From Candidatus Bathyarchaeia archaeon (lineage in GTDB: Archaea; Thermoproteota; Bathyarchaeia; Bathyarchaeales; DTEX01): a stretch of DNA of 64,000 nt. Made by a program: the position numbers and the translations under genes. The stretch covers positions 1-64,000 of the forward strand of contig JAWBXB010000009.1 in assembly GCA_038868075.1 (NCBI GenBank), read 5' to 3'. Under the pieces are notes generated by a model. That model was not told where the DNA came from and ran no database searches. It saw nothing but the letters and a program-made list of their open reading frames with translations. Shown here piece after piece: positions 25,746 to 35,702 of this stretch; position 1 is the first letter of the stretch, and each line of letters opens with the position of its first letter.

Positions 25746-27293
25746 TTATGGATCATTTATCCCAAAAAGCATTTTAATGCAATTCATTGATAGGAAACCG
25801 GCTGAGAAGAGCTTATCGCTGAACTCTTTCTCACTCATATTTACTTTTTTCCTAATTTCTTCTATCATCTTGTAGCCAGCTAAATAGCAAACGAAGTAGC
25901 CTCTGCTCTCTAAGTGTGCTTCAACTAAACCTTTTGATGTTTGTTCATCGAAACCCATTATTTCCATATATAATTTTACAGCGTCTTCAGGTGTTAAATC
26001 TTTAAGATGGAATAATTTGACATCTATATATACGCGGAGAGCCGTATGGATCCTCCGCCAGGCAACAAATAATGGGAAAGCTTCATCCTCATAAATGTAC
26101 TGTAAAAGTTCTTCACCCCTATGTGCTAGCCCCTCAACAAGGGGAACTTCCTTACCCCCCTCAATCTTGAAAGTTTTAGGTAAATTAGCCATTGCAATCT
26201 TAATCCAATGAATATTATGTCCGTAATAGGCTTCGTGTATAGCCATCATCATTAGCCAGCCTTTGGTGAAAGCCCTGAAGTTATATTGGTTTAGGGCAAT
26301 GGTATGCTTTAACCCACCTTTTATTGGATCTGGCCCGCCGGAGTGCCCCATTGGATAAATATCTTTCTCCATTTCTTTAACTCCGATGACTTCGCATGAT
26401 TCTCCTTCAGGAAAATCTAGATAATTTCTCGCTTTCTCCCTAGCTATTTTTAGAAAGTTCTTCATTGCCGCAAACATCTCTTCCGGCGAGTCATAGGGGA
26501 TATGAATGCGCTCTCTTAAGACATCTATAGGCTTTTTACTTGGATCTAATTTCGCCGCTAGCTCTTCAAATTTCCTACATGCCTTTTCAAGTTCATCCTC
26601 ATACCGCATTAGGAGCCAATCAAGCGAGATCCCATATCGCATATTAAGAATAGTAGCGTATGGGATATCCTCCAAGATCCTTCTATCTTTACCCTTAATA
26701 TTTTGTGCCTCAATTATGAAGTTATCTATATAACTCTTTAGCTTATTAAACTCCTCAATTAGTTTAAGATAAAGTCCTTTTGCATGCTCATCCTTCTCGC
26801 TCTGAAGCCAAGATTCCGCAATTTTTACAAAGTATTCTAAATCTACCTCCATATTTTTAGCACATATTATTGCACGCTCAATTCTGGAGTCACTAGCTGT
26901 TAAGCATATATTTTTAAGACTCTCAAAAAATTGCTTAGCATACGATAATTTTGAAATTAATATCTCTGCTTTCTCCCTATTTTCTCGTTCATCCTCTAAG
27001 ACTCTAATTATTGAGTATCCAAGATAACGTAGGTATTTGCTTGGATAGCGCATATCTTCAAGTAAACTTACTTCCATTCCGTCCAGCAGGTCCTCGATAT
27101 GCTGAGCCCAAACCCTATTCTCCGCAGATTTCTTTATTTTCTGCAACTCTACCCTAAGTTCACCTATTTCGTTAAGAAAACCCCTAATATTATGCTCTGA
27201 GGGAACAAAAAGCTCTTTTTCATGATCATAGACACCATTAATACGGCTATATAAATCGAAAACTCTATTATCTAAGTCATTTAGATCGGTCAT
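25746..27293 (-). CDS. DUF885-family putative metallopeptidase
   Basis: The 515-residue, mostly helical protein has the HExxxGH motif AIHEAYYGHNIHWIK, with a downstream Glu-rich helix, as in DUF885 proteins that resemble M32-type peptidases. It has no signal peptide, so it works in the cytosol. The next gene upstream is a prolyl-oligopeptidase in the same direction, 33-34 bases away, suggesting a peptide-utilisation pair. Enzyme activity is not proven for most of the family. Confidence 0.82.
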   Translation of the reverse strand: MTDLNDLDNRVFDLYSRINGVYDHEKELFVPSEHNIRGFLNEIGELRVELQKIKKSAENRVWAQHIEDLLDGMEVSLLEDMRYPSKYLRYLGYSIIRVLEDERENREKAEILISKLSYAKQFFESLKNICLTASDSRIERAIICAKNMEVDLEYFVKIAESWLQSEKDEHAKGLYLKLIEEFNKLKSYIDNFIIEAQNIKGKDRRILEDIPYATILNMRYGISLDWLLMRYEDELEKACRKFEELAAKLDPSKKPIDVLRERIHIPYDSPEEMFAAMKNFLKIAREKARNYLDFPEGESCEVIGVKEMEKDIYPMGHSGGPDPIKGGLKHTIALNQYNFRAFTKGWLMMMAIHEAYYGHNIHWIKIAMANLPKTFKIEGGKEVPLVEGLAHRGEELLQYIYEDEAFPLFVAWRRIHTALRVYIDVKLFHLKDLTPEDAVKLYMEIMGFDEQTSKGLVEAHLESRGYFVCYLAGYKMIEEIRKKVNMSEKEFSDKLFSAGFLSMNCIKMLFGINDP

Positions 27294-27326
27294 AATCCAC
27301 CTCGCAATCCATTTTTAGGGATGGCA

Positions 27327-29207
27327 TCAGCCATGATGTATTCCAAGCATATGATATACAAAAGCCATTATATCAGAATATTCCTCTATTTTAGTTTGCG
27401 GCGCAGCCCCAGAATGCCCACTTTTAGTCTCAACCCTAAGCAAGTAAAATGTTCCAGCTTCTTCGAGCTTCGCAGCAAACTTGAAGGCATGTGCTGGGTG
27501 AACACGGTCATCATGCAATCCCGTAAATAGCATTACAGGCGGATAACTCCTTTTGACCAAGTTATGGTACGGCGAGTATTTGAGTAAGAACTCTCTATCC
27601 CTTGGATTTTCTGGATCGCCGAATTCAGTAGTCCATACTTTACCTATATACAGTTTGTCAAACCTCAGCATATCAAGCACCGGGTATCCTATGAGGGCTC
27701 CATCTATTAAATCTGGACGCTGGGTTAGAATTGCGCCTACAAGTAGCCCGCCATTACTAACGCCGTAAGCCACTATTTTATTTCCTTCGCTCCTTAAATG
27801 CTCCAAAACCGCGATGAAATCATTAAAAACATTTTGTTTGTTCTCACGCATGCCAGCTCTGTGCCACCGCTCGCCATACTCCCCTCCACCCCGTAAATTG
27901 GCAACAACAAATACTCCTCCATCCTCAATGAATGGAATAATGAATGGGTAGAATCTAGGGGTTAAGGATATTCTATAACCGCCGTAACCATATGCAAGTA
28001 CAAGGTTACTTGATTTAGGCCTATTCTGAACTCTAAATGCATGAATCTTCGTTAAATCTTTAGATGTAACCCAGAACTCTTTAATTTCAAAGTCCCTCTG
28101 AACCTCTTCCGAACATAGTATTTTCAAATTCCCATTTTCTAAGAGATATATACGGTACGGTATAAGAAAAGATTCATACTTAAATATACATTTCTCTCCA
28201 TTAGAGTGGAGTGAAATCACTACGCCCAATGGCTCAAATTTTATCTCTCCCTCTTCTTTACCATTCAGCCCCAATATTTTAAGTCTTGTAGAAGCATTAA
28301 CTAGGTAGGACGCCACTATTTTATCTTTAACTATAACAGCCTCCTCTAGCGGATATTCCTGTTCTCCCAAAATCTCATCAATTTTGCCTTTATTATCAAT
28401 GGCAATTAAACGTCCCATTTCATCTCCATCAAAGCTTGTTATAATATATCTTCCTTCAACATAGTCTACTGGAAACGCTAGTAGATCGCCTCCACCATAA
28501 AGGAATCTCCAGCTGTCTGGTTTCTCCATATCCCCAACGTAGACATCACTTTTAGTCCAACCATACATGATGGATAGTAGAGCTTTATTAGACCGCGAAC
28601 TTTTCTTGAGACCTATAAAGTACAGTTGCGGAAGACCACCACCAAAAACCATCTCCTCCTTACCATTTTCTCGTAGAAAGACTCTTTCGGTTGGGGGATT
28701 TACTCCATCAGGTGTCTTCTCCTTGCTGTAAAGCTTCACATAATAATATTTCTCCTCACTTAACCAGACTATGTCACCTATCATTCCCCTTAACTCGTCT
28801 AGAATCTGCTTGGATTTTAAATCTATGATCCTAATCACTCCCTCATCAGAGCCACCTAAAGAGAATGAGAATGCAAGTTTACCCCCATCCTCAGATATGT
28901 AAAATCTTTGTATAACTACATCTTCTCCAAGATTTTCCGAATTAATAATCTCATTAATTGAGCCTTCTGAAGTGATTTCGCCAATCTTAAAAGATTTACT
29001 ATCACGGAAAAGTATGAAGTTGCCTGCCTTGCTTGTCTTAACCGATATAACATATGGAAGTGAGTAATACTTGCTAATTCTCGGCATAAGTTGTTTAGAG
29101 AGGGGCTTCAGAAGATCCCTTGCCCTCCTATCTTTTTCTAGCACCCAATTCACTACCTTCTGATCCCCCAAATTTTCCAGCCATAGGTAAGGGTCAGCAT
29201 AGCTCAT
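27327..29207 (-). CDS. prolyl oligopeptidase-family serine peptidase (S9)
   Basis: An N-terminal beta-propeller (about 60-390) is followed by an alpha/beta hydrolase domain. The catalytic Ser is in AYGVSNGGLLVGA, the Asp in LFTGLHDDRVHPAHAFKFA and the His in VETKSGHSGAAPQTK. It cleaves short peptides. The ATG at 29207 is preferred because GGAGGTG precedes it at the right spacing; an upstream ATG at 29243 adds 12 residues. It has no signal peptide. Confidence 0.9.
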   Translation of the reverse strand: MSYADPYLWLENLGDQKVVNWVLEKDRRARDLLKPLSKQLMPRISKYYSLPYVISVKTSKAGNFILFRDSKSFKIGEITSEGSINEIINSENLGEDVVIQRFYISEDGGKLAFSFSLGGSDEGVIRIIDLKSKQILDELRGMIGDIVWLSEEKYYYVKLYSKEKTPDGVNPPTERVFLRENGKEEMVFGGGLPQLYFIGLKKSSRSNKALLSIMYGWTKSDVYVGDMEKPDSWRFLYGGGDLLAFPVDYVEGRYIITSFDGDEMGRLIAIDNKGKIDEILGEQEYPLEEAVIVKDKIVASYLVNASTRLKILGLNGKEEGEIKFEPLGVVISLHSNGEKCIFKYESFLIPYRIYLLENGNLKILCSEEVQRDFEIKEFWVTSKDLTKIHAFRVQNRPKSSNLVLAYGYGGYRISLTPRFYPFIIPFIEDGGVFVVANLRGGGEYGERWHRAGMRENKQNVFNDFIAVLEHLRSEGNKIVAYGVSNGGLLVGAILTQRPDLIDGALIGYPVLDMLRFDKLYIGKVWTTEFGDPENPRDREFLLKYSPYHNLVKRSYPPVMLFTGLHDDRVHPAHAFKFAAKLEEAGTFYLLRVETKSGHSGAAPQTKIEEYSDIMAFVYHMLGIHHG

Positions 29208-29353
29208 ATTTTCACCTCCAACATTAAATAGAGACCAAGCCATATAACCTTAAATTTTTCTGGAATAAGCCAAAAAGGGGATAATAATTTATTTGCCGAA
29301 CACCTATAACACAATATCTTTTAAGTGTAAATAGAAAGTTTATCGGTGGTTAC

Positions 29354-31474
29354 ATGAGTGAACCTATATTTAATTTAGGGGGTCTTCTACTAGGTATAAG
29401 AACAGTAGAGGTATTATTTGCAGATGGCTCTAGGGAGCCATGCGAATATAAGGGTCTACGCAGAGAGGGAAGGTACGAGGTTTTCAAATACGAAGGCGAG
29501 AGATCCCTCATAGAGATTTATCTACTTAATTGTGGAAATAGCTGCGCCCTCGGTTTCTCAGCAGCATCCCTAAAAAGCTTGAGCTCTGAAATCTCATTAG
29601 AGATTGGATTAAACGCCGAAAAGCCATCTAAGGTTTTATCATTAACAACACATAGAGAAGCTGGGAAGAGCCTCTCCGGCGGATTTGGCTATTATGGTCA
29701 GATAGTTTTAGGCAGGGAGCCTAAAGGTCCCAGGCCCCCGGATGATCCAGAGTATCCTCCAACATTGGGTCGGATTGATCAGGAGGGATACATTCGTGGA
29801 ATTTCCTGCTGGACATATCCTATAATCTCTGGGGATTTCGAGAATATACCCTACTACAGTATCTTCTTGTTAGCAGATTATTGTGGCAAGTATATGGCTC
29901 TACTTACAATTACAGATAAAACAACAACTTATGTAGAACCTAAACTAACGCTCAGAACTTTTTCAGGCAAAGAAGCAAAGAATATTGAGCTGAGCTGGAT
30001 AACTGTGATATCCATCGATGGCGACCCTTACATGGCTGTTAAGCAATGCGTTAAAACCGCAGCCTCACTTATAGTTTTTAAGCCCAGAGAGATGAAGAGA
30101 ACACCAATATTTCTGGATAAAATTGGCTGGTGCTCTTGGAACGCTCTGTTAACGGAGGATCTTTCTCATGACAACATTATTAAAATAGTCAGAGACTTAC
30201 TGGGTAGGGGACTCAATCTAGGATGGGTTTTAATAGATGATGGATGGCAAGATGAGATGAAGCCTCATAGAACCCTCTCAAGACTTTCAACGAATGAAAG
30301 GTTTCCCAAAGGTATACGTGGAGTCGTTGAGGAATTAAAGAGAATGGGTATAAGCTTAGTGGGGTTATGGCATACAATAAATATTCATTGGGGCGGCTTC
30401 ACAGAAGAAGTATCTCGTGAGCTAGGCATCAGAGGATACCCCTCTAGATTTGAGAGAAGCTATGTTCCCCCACCACTAATGAATGAGGCATTTGAATTTT
30501 ACAACAAATTCTTCTTATGGGTAAAAGATGAGGGCGTAGACTTTGTTAAAGTGGATAATCAGTGGGCCATCCATATGCTCTACCATAGGGCCTTAATGGT
30601 GGGCGAAGCCTCCAGAAATATTGAGTTAGCTATGCAGGCGGCTGCGTACGCTAATGGCTTGGATATACTGAACTGCATGAGTATGGTTCCAGAAAACTAT
30701 AGCAATTTCCTATTCAGTAACGTAATGAGAGTATCAACGGATTACTTGCCCCTCTGGAAGGCTGATGCGAAACTTCACACAATATTTAGCGCATATAACG
30801 CTCTGTTGTTCAGTAACATAACGTATCCAGACTATGACATGTTCATATCATATGATCCGTATGCAAAGGTGCATGCAGTTGCCAGAGTATTCAGTGGAGG
30901 CCCAATATATTTAACAGATAGGGAGCCTGAGAAGACGAATATTGATTTACTTAAGCGCTTCGTTCTACCGGATGGAAGGGTTATTAAAGTAGATGAGCCT
31001 GCCTTACCGACAAGAGACATTTTATTTAGGGATCCATATAACGATCTTGTTCTGCTTAAGCTGGCTTCAAAAGTCAAAGAAAGTATAGCTATAGCAGCGT
31101 TTAACGTTAATAGGAGAGGGGAAAGAATAGATGATTCTATATCGCTCGATATTCTTCCCTTTAATGTTAGGCGTGGAAACTACATCTATTACAATGCATT
31201 TAAGGATGAGCGCGGTATACTCAGATCTGGGGAAACTCTAAAGTTATCCCTTGAAGATTCGGAGGTCGAAGTAATATCATTAATTCCGGTTGATAATGAT
31301 AGGGCAGTAATAGGTCTAAAGGAGTATATTCTTCCACATTTCCCAATAAAAATATATAATCTAATCGATGGTACAACAATAGTTGAGACATCAGCTCAAG
31401 GAACCCTATTATACTATGCCAATGGTTCATTCAATGAAGTTAAAGTTAGAGAATCTTCAATCATTAAAATATAG
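29354..31474 (+). CDS. GH36-type alpha-galactosidase/raffinose synthase-like glycosidase
   Basis: The 706-residue protein has the GH36 (Sip1) TIM-barrel signatures KIGWCSWNALLTEDLSHDNI, WVLIDDGWQDEMKP and DEGVDFVKVDNQWAIHM, the last carrying the nucleophile Asp. Crenarchaeal members of this type are alpha-galactosidases. It lacks a signal peptide, so its substrate is imported. It is divergent from the S9 peptidase with a 110-base shared promoter region. A role in plant-derived sugar use is inferred; the GH4 gene at 54 kb is decaying. Confidence 0.87.
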   Translation: MSEPIFNLGGLLLGIRTVEVLFADGSREPCEYKGLRREGRYEVFKYEGERSLIEIYLLNCGNSCALGFSAASLKSLSSEISLEIGLNAEKPSKVLSLTTHREAGKSLSGGFGYYGQIVLGREPKGPRPPDDPEYPPTLGRIDQEGYIRGISCWTYPIISGDFENIPYYSIFLLADYCGKYMALLTITDKTTTYVEPKLTLRTFSGKEAKNIELSWITVISIDGDPYMAVKQCVKTAASLIVFKPREMKRTPIFLDKIGWCSWNALLTEDLSHDNIIKIVRDLLGRGLNLGWVLIDDGWQDEMKPHRTLSRLSTNERFPKGIRGVVEELKRMGISLVGLWHTINIHWGGFTEEVSRELGIRGYPSRFERSYVPPPLMNEAFEFYNKFFLWVKDEGVDFVKVDNQWAIHMLYHRALMVGEASRNIELAMQAAAYANGLDILNCMSMVPENYSNFLFSNVMRVSTDYLPLWKADAKLHTIFSAYNALLFSNITYPDYDMFISYDPYAKVHAVARVFSGGPIYLTDREPEKTNIDLLKRFVLPDGRVIKVDEPALPTRDILFRDPYNDLVLLKLASKVKESIAIAAFNVNRRGERIDDSISLDILPFNVRRGNYIYYNAFKDERGILRSGETLKLSLEDSEVEVISLIPVDNDRAVIGLKEYILPHFPIKIYNLIDGTTIVETSAQGTLLYYANGSFNEVKVRESSIIKI

Positions 31475-31596
31475 GTGGTTTTAGAACAACTATCTCCCAA
31501 ACTTTTTGTTTTTATAAACCTTAAGGGATAAATAGTATCGGAAGACTCATTAGCCATTAACATCAATATTTAATTTTTGGAGGAAGATTAAGGTTT

Positions 31597-32802
31597 ATGA
31601 TGGTTGGTATTGTTGGTAAGCCTAACGTTGGTAAATCTACATTTTTTAGCGCTGCAACGTTAGCAACCGTTGAAATCGCAAGCTATCCATTTACAACTAT
31701 AAAACCTAATAAGGGTATTGGATATTTTAAAACCCAGTGTGTATGTAAGGAATTTAATGTCAAAGATAATCCTGTAAACTCGGTTTGTATAAACGGTATA
31801 AGGCTTATACCAGTAGAGCTTATTGATTGTGCTGGTTTAGTTCCAGATGCATGGCAAGGAAGAGGACTTGGAAATCAGTTTTTAGATGAAATCAGAAAAG
31901 CTGATGCCCTCATTCACGTTGTCGATGCCTCAGGCTCAACTGATATTGAGGGCAGATTAATAAAGCCTGGGGCGCATGACCCTCTGGAGGACGTAAAATT
32001 CTTGGAGAGAGAATTAACAATGTGGTTTGCACAAATTATAAAGAAAGATTGGCCCAGAATTGCTAGAACTGTTGAAGCAGGAACTGCTGATCTCGCATCA
32101 CTCTTAGAGGAAAGATTAAGTGGTTTAGCAATAAGGAGAAAGCATATAATTGAGGCGCTTAAGATTAGTGGGCTAAGCGGAGATAAACCCACAAGATGGA
32201 GTGATGAAGACTTCTTAAGATTTGTTGACGTACTAAGAAAAATTTCGAAGCCTATGCTTCTAGTTGCAAATAAAATGGATCTACCCTTCGCTGAAGAAAA
32301 CTATGAAAGACTTAAAGAAAAGGGATATATTGTTATACCGTGTTGTGCTGAAGCTGAGTTAGCCCTGAGAAGAGCCGCTGAAAAAGACCTAATCCATTAT
32401 GTACCTGGCAGTCCAAATTTCGAGGTCAAGGATCCTGCCAAGATTACGGATAAACAGATGAGCGCGCTTAAGGCAATAAAAGAGAAAATTCTTGATAAAT
32501 ATGGGTCAACTGGTGTTCAGGACGCTATAAACGCTGCTTTTGAAAAGCTTTTAAAAATGGTGGTTGTTTACCCAGTTGAGGATCCGGAGAAGCTCACGGA
32601 TCATTATGGTAGGGTTCTACCCGAAGCCCGACTGGTCCCGAATAATACTACTGCTAGAGACCTAGCTTATATGATTCATACTGAGCTAGGTGAGAGCTTC
32701 ATATATGCTGTAGATGTTAGAACGAAAAGGAGGCTTGGGGAAAACTATATAATTAAAGATAAGGATGTTATATCCATCGTAAGCGCCAAGAAGAGAGCTT
32801 AA
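31597..32802 (+). CDS. ychF: YchF/Ola1-type P-loop NTPase
   Basis: G1 is GIVGKPNVGKSTFF, G3 is DCAGLV and the base-recognition motif is NKMD. A helical insertion and a C-terminal TGS domain (ARDLAYMIHTELGESFIYAVD) are typical of the archaeal branch of this translation-linked NTPase. GGAGGAAG lies upstream of tandem ATGs at 31597 and 31600. Archaeal length is 401 residues. Ola1/YchF members often prefer ATP. Confidence 0.9.
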   Translation: MMVGIVGKPNVGKSTFFSAATLATVEIASYPFTTIKPNKGIGYFKTQCVCKEFNVKDNPVNSVCINGIRLIPVELIDCAGLVPDAWQGRGLGNQFLDEIRKADALIHVVDASGSTDIEGRLIKPGAHDPLEDVKFLERELTMWFAQIIKKDWPRIARTVEAGTADLASLLEERLSGLAIRRKHIIEALKISGLSGDKPTRWSDEDFLRFVDVLRKISKPMLLVANKMDLPFAEENYERLKEKGYIVIPCCAEAELALRRAAEKDLIHYVPGSPNFEVKDPAKITDKQMSALKAIKEKILDKYGSTGVQDAINAAFEKLLKMVVVYPVEDPEKLTDHYGRVLPEARLVPNNTTARDLAYMIHTELGESFIYAVDVRTKRRLGENYIIKDKDVISIVSAKKRA

Positions 32803-32817
32803 ACCCGCCTCTTCTAG

Positions 32818-33609
32818 CTATCTTCCAAATCTCCTCTGACGCTTCTGGTAAATTCTAATAGCCCTCAATAAATCTATACGTCTAAATTCAGGCCAGTAAA
32901 CATCTAAAAAGCATAATTCACTGTAAGCTGATTGATAGAGTAGGAATCCACTTAACCTTTCTTCTCCAGATGTTCTTATAATTAGGTCTGGATCCTGCTT
33001 CGGCAGGAAGGCCGTATATAGGTGTTGTTCAAAAACCTTCTCATCTATTTCTTCAGGTGAAAACTCCCCAGCAGCAACTTTTCTAGCAATCGCTCTGGTT
33101 GCGTCAATTATCTCAGCCCTTCCACCGTAAGCTATAGCCAGATTTAAGTAATGCTCATTATAATCTTTAGTTTGCTCCTCGACAATTCGAATCATTTCTT
33201 GTAAATCCCGAGGGAGCAAATTAACTCTCCCAATAACCTTAACTCTAACTCTATATTTATGAATGTCCTTGCTTTCCAAAACTTCTTTTAGCTTCTTCCT
33301 AAATAATTTCATAATATTCTCAACTTCCTCCCGGGTTCTTTGAAAGTTTTCGGTTGAGAAGGCATAAAATGTCACACTTTTAACACCCAAATCAAGGCAC
33401 CATTTTAAAACATCTTTTGTTTTATTTGCACCGTAATAGTGGCCCATCCAGGGTTCAAGACCGCTCTCTTGCGCCCATCTACGGTTTCCATCCAATATTA
33501 TTGCTATGTGCTCTGGTTTCTTCTGGTATTTTATTTGATGCTGGAGCCATTTTTCATAAATTTTGTAGACTCCAAGTATTGATAGTAGGGTTTTAAGCAT
33601 GTATTTCAC
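32818..33609 (-). CDS. uppS: cis-prenyltransferase (undecaprenyl-type diphosphate synthase)
   Basis: It makes the long polyprenyl carrier for glycan transfer. The opening AIILDGNRRWAQESGLEPWM holds the catalytic Asp, VTFYAFSTENFQRTREEV follows, and DLIIRTSGEERLSGFLLYQS and ELCFLDVYWPEF are the conserved C-terminal blocks. It could supply dolichyl-type lipid for the GT39-like transferase at 61-63 kb. It is the last gene of a run of three. Confidence 0.93.
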   Translation of the reverse strand: MKYMLKTLLSILGVYKIYEKWLQHQIKYQKKPEHIAIILDGNRRWAQESGLEPWMGHYYGANKTKDVLKWCLDLGVKSVTFYAFSTENFQRTREEVENIMKLFRKKLKEVLESKDIHKYRVRVKVIGRVNLLPRDLQEMIRIVEEQTKDYNEHYLNLAIAYGGRAEIIDATRAIARKVAAGEFSPEEIDEKVFEQHLYTAFLPKQDPDLIIRTSGEERLSGFLLYQSAYSELCFLDVYWPEFRRIDLLRAIRIYQKRQRRFGR

Positions 33610-33614
33610 CCATA

Positions 33615-34409
33615 CTATGATTTCTTACCAAGCTTAACTGATAAGGAGCATTGGCAACTTTTGGTTTCAGGCAGGGAGACAATAGATTCCAATATAATTT
33701 TACGGATTTTCGGCATAACAATCTTTGATACCTCTGAAACCTCTTCATATGTGAGTTTATTAGCTATTCCAGCAGCCATATTTGAAACAAAACATAAAGT
33801 CGCATAACATATACCAAGCTCACGTGCAAGAATAGCCTCTGGCACGCCAGTCATACCGACAACATCACACCCTAAAGTCCTAAACATACGTATCTCAGCA
33901 GGCGTCTCAAAACGCGGACCCTCAGTACAAACATAAACTGCTTGATCATGCACAACACCTATTTCCTTAGATTTCTCGATTAGAATCTTGCGGATTTCTG
34001 GACAATATGGCTCTGTAACATCAATATGTGTAACCGGGGCTTCATCATAAAATGTTAGATGGCGCTGTTTCGTGAAGTCTATGAGATCATGCGGGATCAC
34101 GAGATCACCGGGCTTAAAGTTTAAGTTTATTGCGCCAACAGCGTTCGTCGCTATAATTCTCTCGACACCAAGCTTATAGAGAGCATACATGTTAGCCCTG
34201 TAATTAATTTTATGTGGTGGAACATCATGTTTACGCCCATGTCTCGGTAAAAACACAACAGTCTTATTCTGGATCTCACATATCGAGATTTCGTATGAGA
34301 AGCCATAAGGCGTTCCAACGTTAACAGCATAGGAGCTCTTAAAGAGCTCTTCTAAACCTGTTCCTCCTATTATTGCTATACTAACTTTCTTGTTAGTTAT
34401 CGCTTTCAT
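33615..34409 (-). CDS. mtnP: S-methyl-5'-thioadenosine phosphorylase
   Basis: The enzyme salvages methylthioadenosine to adenine and methylthioribose-1-phosphate. IGGTGLEELFK, FLPRHGRKHDVPPHKINYRA, VYVCTEGPRFETPAEI and GMTGVPEAILARELG are the family motifs. Length 264 is normal. It overlaps the DUF373 gene by four bases and lies five bases before uppS. Confidence 0.92.
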   Translation of the reverse strand: MKAITNKKVSIAIIGGTGLEELFKSSYAVNVGTPYGFSYEISICEIQNKTVVFLPRHGRKHDVPPHKINYRANMYALYKLGVERIIATNAVGAINLNFKPGDLVIPHDLIDFTKQRHLTFYDEAPVTHIDVTEPYCPEIRKILIEKSKEIGVVHDQAVYVCTEGPRFETPAEIRMFRTLGCDVVGMTGVPEAILARELGICYATLCFVSNMAAGIANKLTYEEVSEVSKIVMPKIRKIILESIVSLPETKSCQCSLSVKLGKKS

Positions 34410-35641
34410 TTAGATTCTTCCTCACCAGTCTCTGCTTTAATATTCTCCCTAAAGAAGAACCTATACTTTCTACTTAAGACATGAATTACTGGTATTAATG
34501 CCGCAACTATCATTATGCCGATAACTATTGATGCAATTAAGTCATCTAAAGGTAACAAAGGCTCAACTAATATTTCTGCAACCTCGTTGAAAATCTTCCA
34601 AGACCAAATACACACCGATATGAAGATAATTGACCTCCAGAATCTAGAATCACGTTCAAGAAGGTATCCCAAGGATCTTCCAAAAAGTATTATTGAAAAT
34701 CCTATAATAACTATTGTTATTGATGTGGAGATAACTAGCCCAAGGATTCTGGGTATGATATTAAGCCAAGCGCCTGGATCACTTGGAAGGGGATTCGGCA
34801 GAATATTGGGATTAGAAAATATTTGAGAGAATGCTTGATAAAAACCTACAGCGATCAATAGAATGCCAAAAACCAGCGAGGATCCGGATACTAATCCAGA
34901 AGGATACGAGGAGAGTCTTGAAAGCGCGGAGACCACCCTTTTATCTAATCCATAACCCTTGCCCAGAAGGTATGCTCCAACTATTATTAACCCTGTAATC
35001 CAAGCCCATCTCCCAATATCATATTGTATAAAAATAGCTAAAAAGGATAGAACCCCAAGCATTATAAGTAAGATCCCAGGTAAACCTAAGAATATCCGCG
35101 AGTATTTTGGGTCTTCAATAATCTTCCTTAAATATTTGGAGAATAAGGCTGCCGTCACCTCTATTGTTTCACTATGCCTAACGATAACTCTTCTTACTGA
35201 CGATATTGGGATCCTGGATTGAACAAGAGGCAGAATATCTTCATCTGAGAACCCATCGGTAACGAGAATTAGACTGTTCGGTTTAAACTCTTTTACCGCC
35301 TCATTAAACTCCGAGATGAGTTTCCTATCCGCAGCTATCCCGCCTAGTTCGGAGCCAGCTATCGTTACAACTTGGCAGGAGATATTGCCAGATTCGCTCC
35401 TTTCTAAGCTTTCACATATCCTGACGGCTTCAAACATGGCATTAGCATCAGCTTCCTCAGGATCAACTAGTAGAAGCTTAAGCGCGGCATCAATATTCTC
35501 TTTTTTACCAATGATTGGAGTTTTTATCCCTGTTTTCCTACCCACATCATTATCCCTATCAACACAAACGATTAGTATACGCTCTTCTCCCGAATTTTGC
35601 CTCTCTTGGTTTGACATTAGTTTTCTCCCATAAATACGCAA
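34406..35641 (-). CDS. DUF373 membrane protein
   Basis: A soluble N-terminal domain (about 1-170) begins EERILIVCVDRDNDVGRKTG and includes DPEEADANAMFEAVRI and LVTDGFSDEDILPLV. About six membrane helices follow from residue 180 to 395. This is the archaeal DUF373 family, whose function is unknown. An ATG at codon 9 is an alternative start. The overlap with mtnP suggests co-expression only. Confidence 0.85.
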   Translation of the reverse strand: MRIYGRKLMSNQERQNSGEERILIVCVDRDNDVGRKTGIKTPIIGKKENIDAALKLLLVDPEEADANAMFEAVRICESLERSESGNISCQVVTIAGSELGGIAADRKLISEFNEAVKEFKPNSLILVTDGFSDEDILPLVQSRIPISSVRRVIVRHSETIEVTAALFSKYLRKIIEDPKYSRIFLGLPGILLIMLGVLSFLAIFIQYDIGRWAWITGLIIVGAYLLGKGYGLDKRVVSALSRLSSYPSGLVSGSSLVFGILLIAVGFYQAFSQIFSNPNILPNPLPSDPGAWLNIIPRILGLVISTSITIVIIGFSIILFGRSLGYLLERDSRFWRSIIFISVCIWSWKIFNEVAEILVEPLLPLDDLIASIVIGIMIVAALIPVIHVLSRKYRFFFRENIKAETGEEESK

Positions 35642-35702
35642 AATAAATAAGTTTATCCAGAAAAATAAAAGTTTACCTCAATTATTAAGCTAATACTTTT
35701 CC